A stretch of 64,000 bases of DNA from Branchiostoma belcheri (Eukaryota > Chordata > Leptocardii > Amphioxiformes > Branchiostomatidae). This document shows, in pieces, positions 62,668 through 64,000 of the stretch (position 1 is the first letter of the stretch; every line of letters starts with the position of its first letter). The stretch spans positions 927,094 through 991,093 of the forward strand of contig NW_017804420.1 in the NCBI RefSeq assembly GCF_001625305.1. Reading direction: 5' to 3'. Under the pieces are notes generated by a model. The model did not search any database. It saw only the letters and a list, made by a program, of their open reading frames with translations, and was not told the origin of the DNA. The position numbers and the translations under genes were made by a program.

Positions 62668-64000
62668 GTAAGTTTTGTTTCTTTGCTTTTGTTTTATATT
62701 GTGCTTGTAATTTGTGCTTAGTAATATTTGTGCCACCCCCCTTCTTTTGCATGTTTAAGTTGATTGACAATGTGTAATTTTCCAGAGCTCAACATACCCT
62801 TTCCTTGAACCAATTTTTCCCTAGACTTCAGGTATATTTCTCTAAAATATAGGCAATTTTGCAAAGTAAAAGGCAGTATACTACTATAGGCAATAAACTG
62901 AGTAAAAAAAATTTTTTGGAAAAAGTTTTTGACTGCCTTCAATTTTGTAGGCAACAGAGAAAAAGTATTTTGAGCCTCGGTCATAAATGTTATAACTATG
63001 TATAAGGTGGACATGACATTGTATAACTTCACTACGAAACTGTTACAATGTTATTGTTCAGACTTTATTAAAAAGTGGTGATATGATAATGGTTATTGGT
63101 TGAATTGTGATGGGGAAATTAAACAAGTAAGAGTTTTGATTAGGCCATACCAATTAAATTTCTTGGTTAACAGATTCGCCCGCTTCATTTTTTTCTGATT
63201 TGCAAATAAAAATAAAAATTCAGAATCAACTGCAAAATGCTCATATTTTACCCTGAACAGTTGAAAACAGTCCTTTTCTTCCTAGTCGTTACAGTTATTC
63301 CATCTTTCAATGCAGTGGTCTCATTAAAAGTTCAGCCTGGTGTGAACCAGCCTGGTGTGTTGACTTCATGGCTTCTGTTGTACCATTTTGGGCCATAATA
63401 GGATGCCTAGGCCTGTTTTTTTTTTTTTTTTTTCACCCGCCCGCTCCATTATTTTTGTAGAAAAATCCGTTAACCAAGAAATTAAATTGGTGTGGCCTTA
63501 TAAACAAATAAAAAGAGCCTAGCCCTTTGAGTTTAACAGTATCATTAACGTTGTTCCTTAACGGGCAATGCCTATTTTTAGAGATGTACGAAAATGTCCG
63601 TCGGTCCAAATCCTAATTATACTAAATTTGTTATGGCTAAATGAAAGGCAAGGCTTGAAGCAAACACATGCACCTTACCGCTTTAGAATTCTATATGCCT
63701 CCAATACGTGTGATAGTACATTGTGTACGTGGAGCAATTTTTGGCAAGTTTGGACAGCTGCAGCAGGACTTGTTTTAGGCCCCCCTGTAATATTAATGAA
63801 ACAACCCTGAGTCCTAAGCTCACATGTATAGGAGCAGACAGCCTCATACGCGATTGAAAGAACCTGAATCCCGTAAACGGATTTGTCCCGCGCCGGTTCT
63901 ATGTGCCCGTTAACCCCCGTATTGATCAGCGTAGTTCACGGATTACTAGTTCTGATATGTAGATGGCAGGACCTCTGTAATTATTTACCAGCAAAACGTG
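62668..64000 (+). other. Intron after the last visible micro-exon
   Basis: AT-rich intron with one full Harbinger-type MITE. No further exon is recognised up to the window end. The EGF-like module (six cysteines) that defines neuregulins is not in this window. Confidence 0.6.
63143..63497. mobile_element. 355-bp PIF/Harbinger-type MITE
   Basis: The left end GGCCATACCAATTAAATTTC and right end ATTAAATTGGTGTGGCC are TIRs of about 30 bp with few mismatches (left continues CTTGGTTAACAGATT; right, as complement, CTTGGTTAACGGATT). TTA flanks both sides. Non-coding; it includes a T-rich run near 63418-63433. Best-kept copy of the family in the window. Confidence 0.88.

Noticed and set aside
1-64000. 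LTR retroelements, viral genes, CRISPR arrays, rRNA or bacterial-type operons
   Set aside because: I looked for long direct terminal repeats, reverse transcriptase/integrase or capsid-like frames, regular spacer arrays and compact gene runs, and found none. The large repeat at 28.7-39.6 kb has inverted, not direct, ends.

Overview
This window is from a eukaryotic, animal nuclear genome: long AT-rich introns, GT-AG splice sites, short exons, many small inverted-repeat transposons, microsatellites and one 20-N assembly gap. The one gene I recognise is a neuregulin (NRG), an EGF-family ligand of ErbB receptors, on the + strand. Its exons read clearly as homologues of two different vertebrate NRG1 N-termini, but the gene is compact and has features not seen in vertebrates. 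With the repeat content, this points to an invertebrate chordate, most likely an amphioxus (Branchiostoma). The organism assignment is inference.

Layout. 1-12 kb: upstream intergenic DNA with small inverted-repeat elements and simple repeats; no gene recognised. 11.96-12.71 kb: CpG-rich promoter with CRE/E-box/ETS motifs, then the first coding exon of a type II (GGF-like) neuregulin (signal peptide plus N-terminal cysteine domain). 12.7-46.2 kb: a 33.5-kb intron with GC-richer blocks near 13.0-13.8 and 17.6-18.5 kb (candidate regulatory DNA), several MITEs, and an 11-kb pair of related TIR transposons (28.67-39.64 kb), the second with its first kilobase inverted. 46.25-48.80 kb: two exons that together form one I-set Ig domain. 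48.8-56 kb: intron with a 1.85-kb TIR element nested inside an older MITE. 56.33-56.72 kb: an alternative first exon encoding a type III-like membrane-anchored N-terminus. 59.2-62.7 kb: six phase 1-1 micro-exons of 18 or 24 nt encoding a Thr/Ser/Pro-rich stalk. The EGF-like, transmembrane and cytoplasmic exons must lie beyond 64 kb.

How it fits together. Either first exon (type II followed by Ig, or type III) ends in splice phase 1 and can join the same set of micro-exons. Every micro-exon starts and ends in phase 1, and none ends in T, so any subset can be included or skipped without a frameshift or junction stop. The gene could therefore make secreted or shed Ig-type and membrane-tethered type III-type ligands with stalks of variable length. 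The micro-exons sit in intron DNA that has itself been duplicated, with one partly inverted copy, so the stalk appears to have grown by local duplication. All coordinates and similarities were read by eye; no alignment or database search was run.
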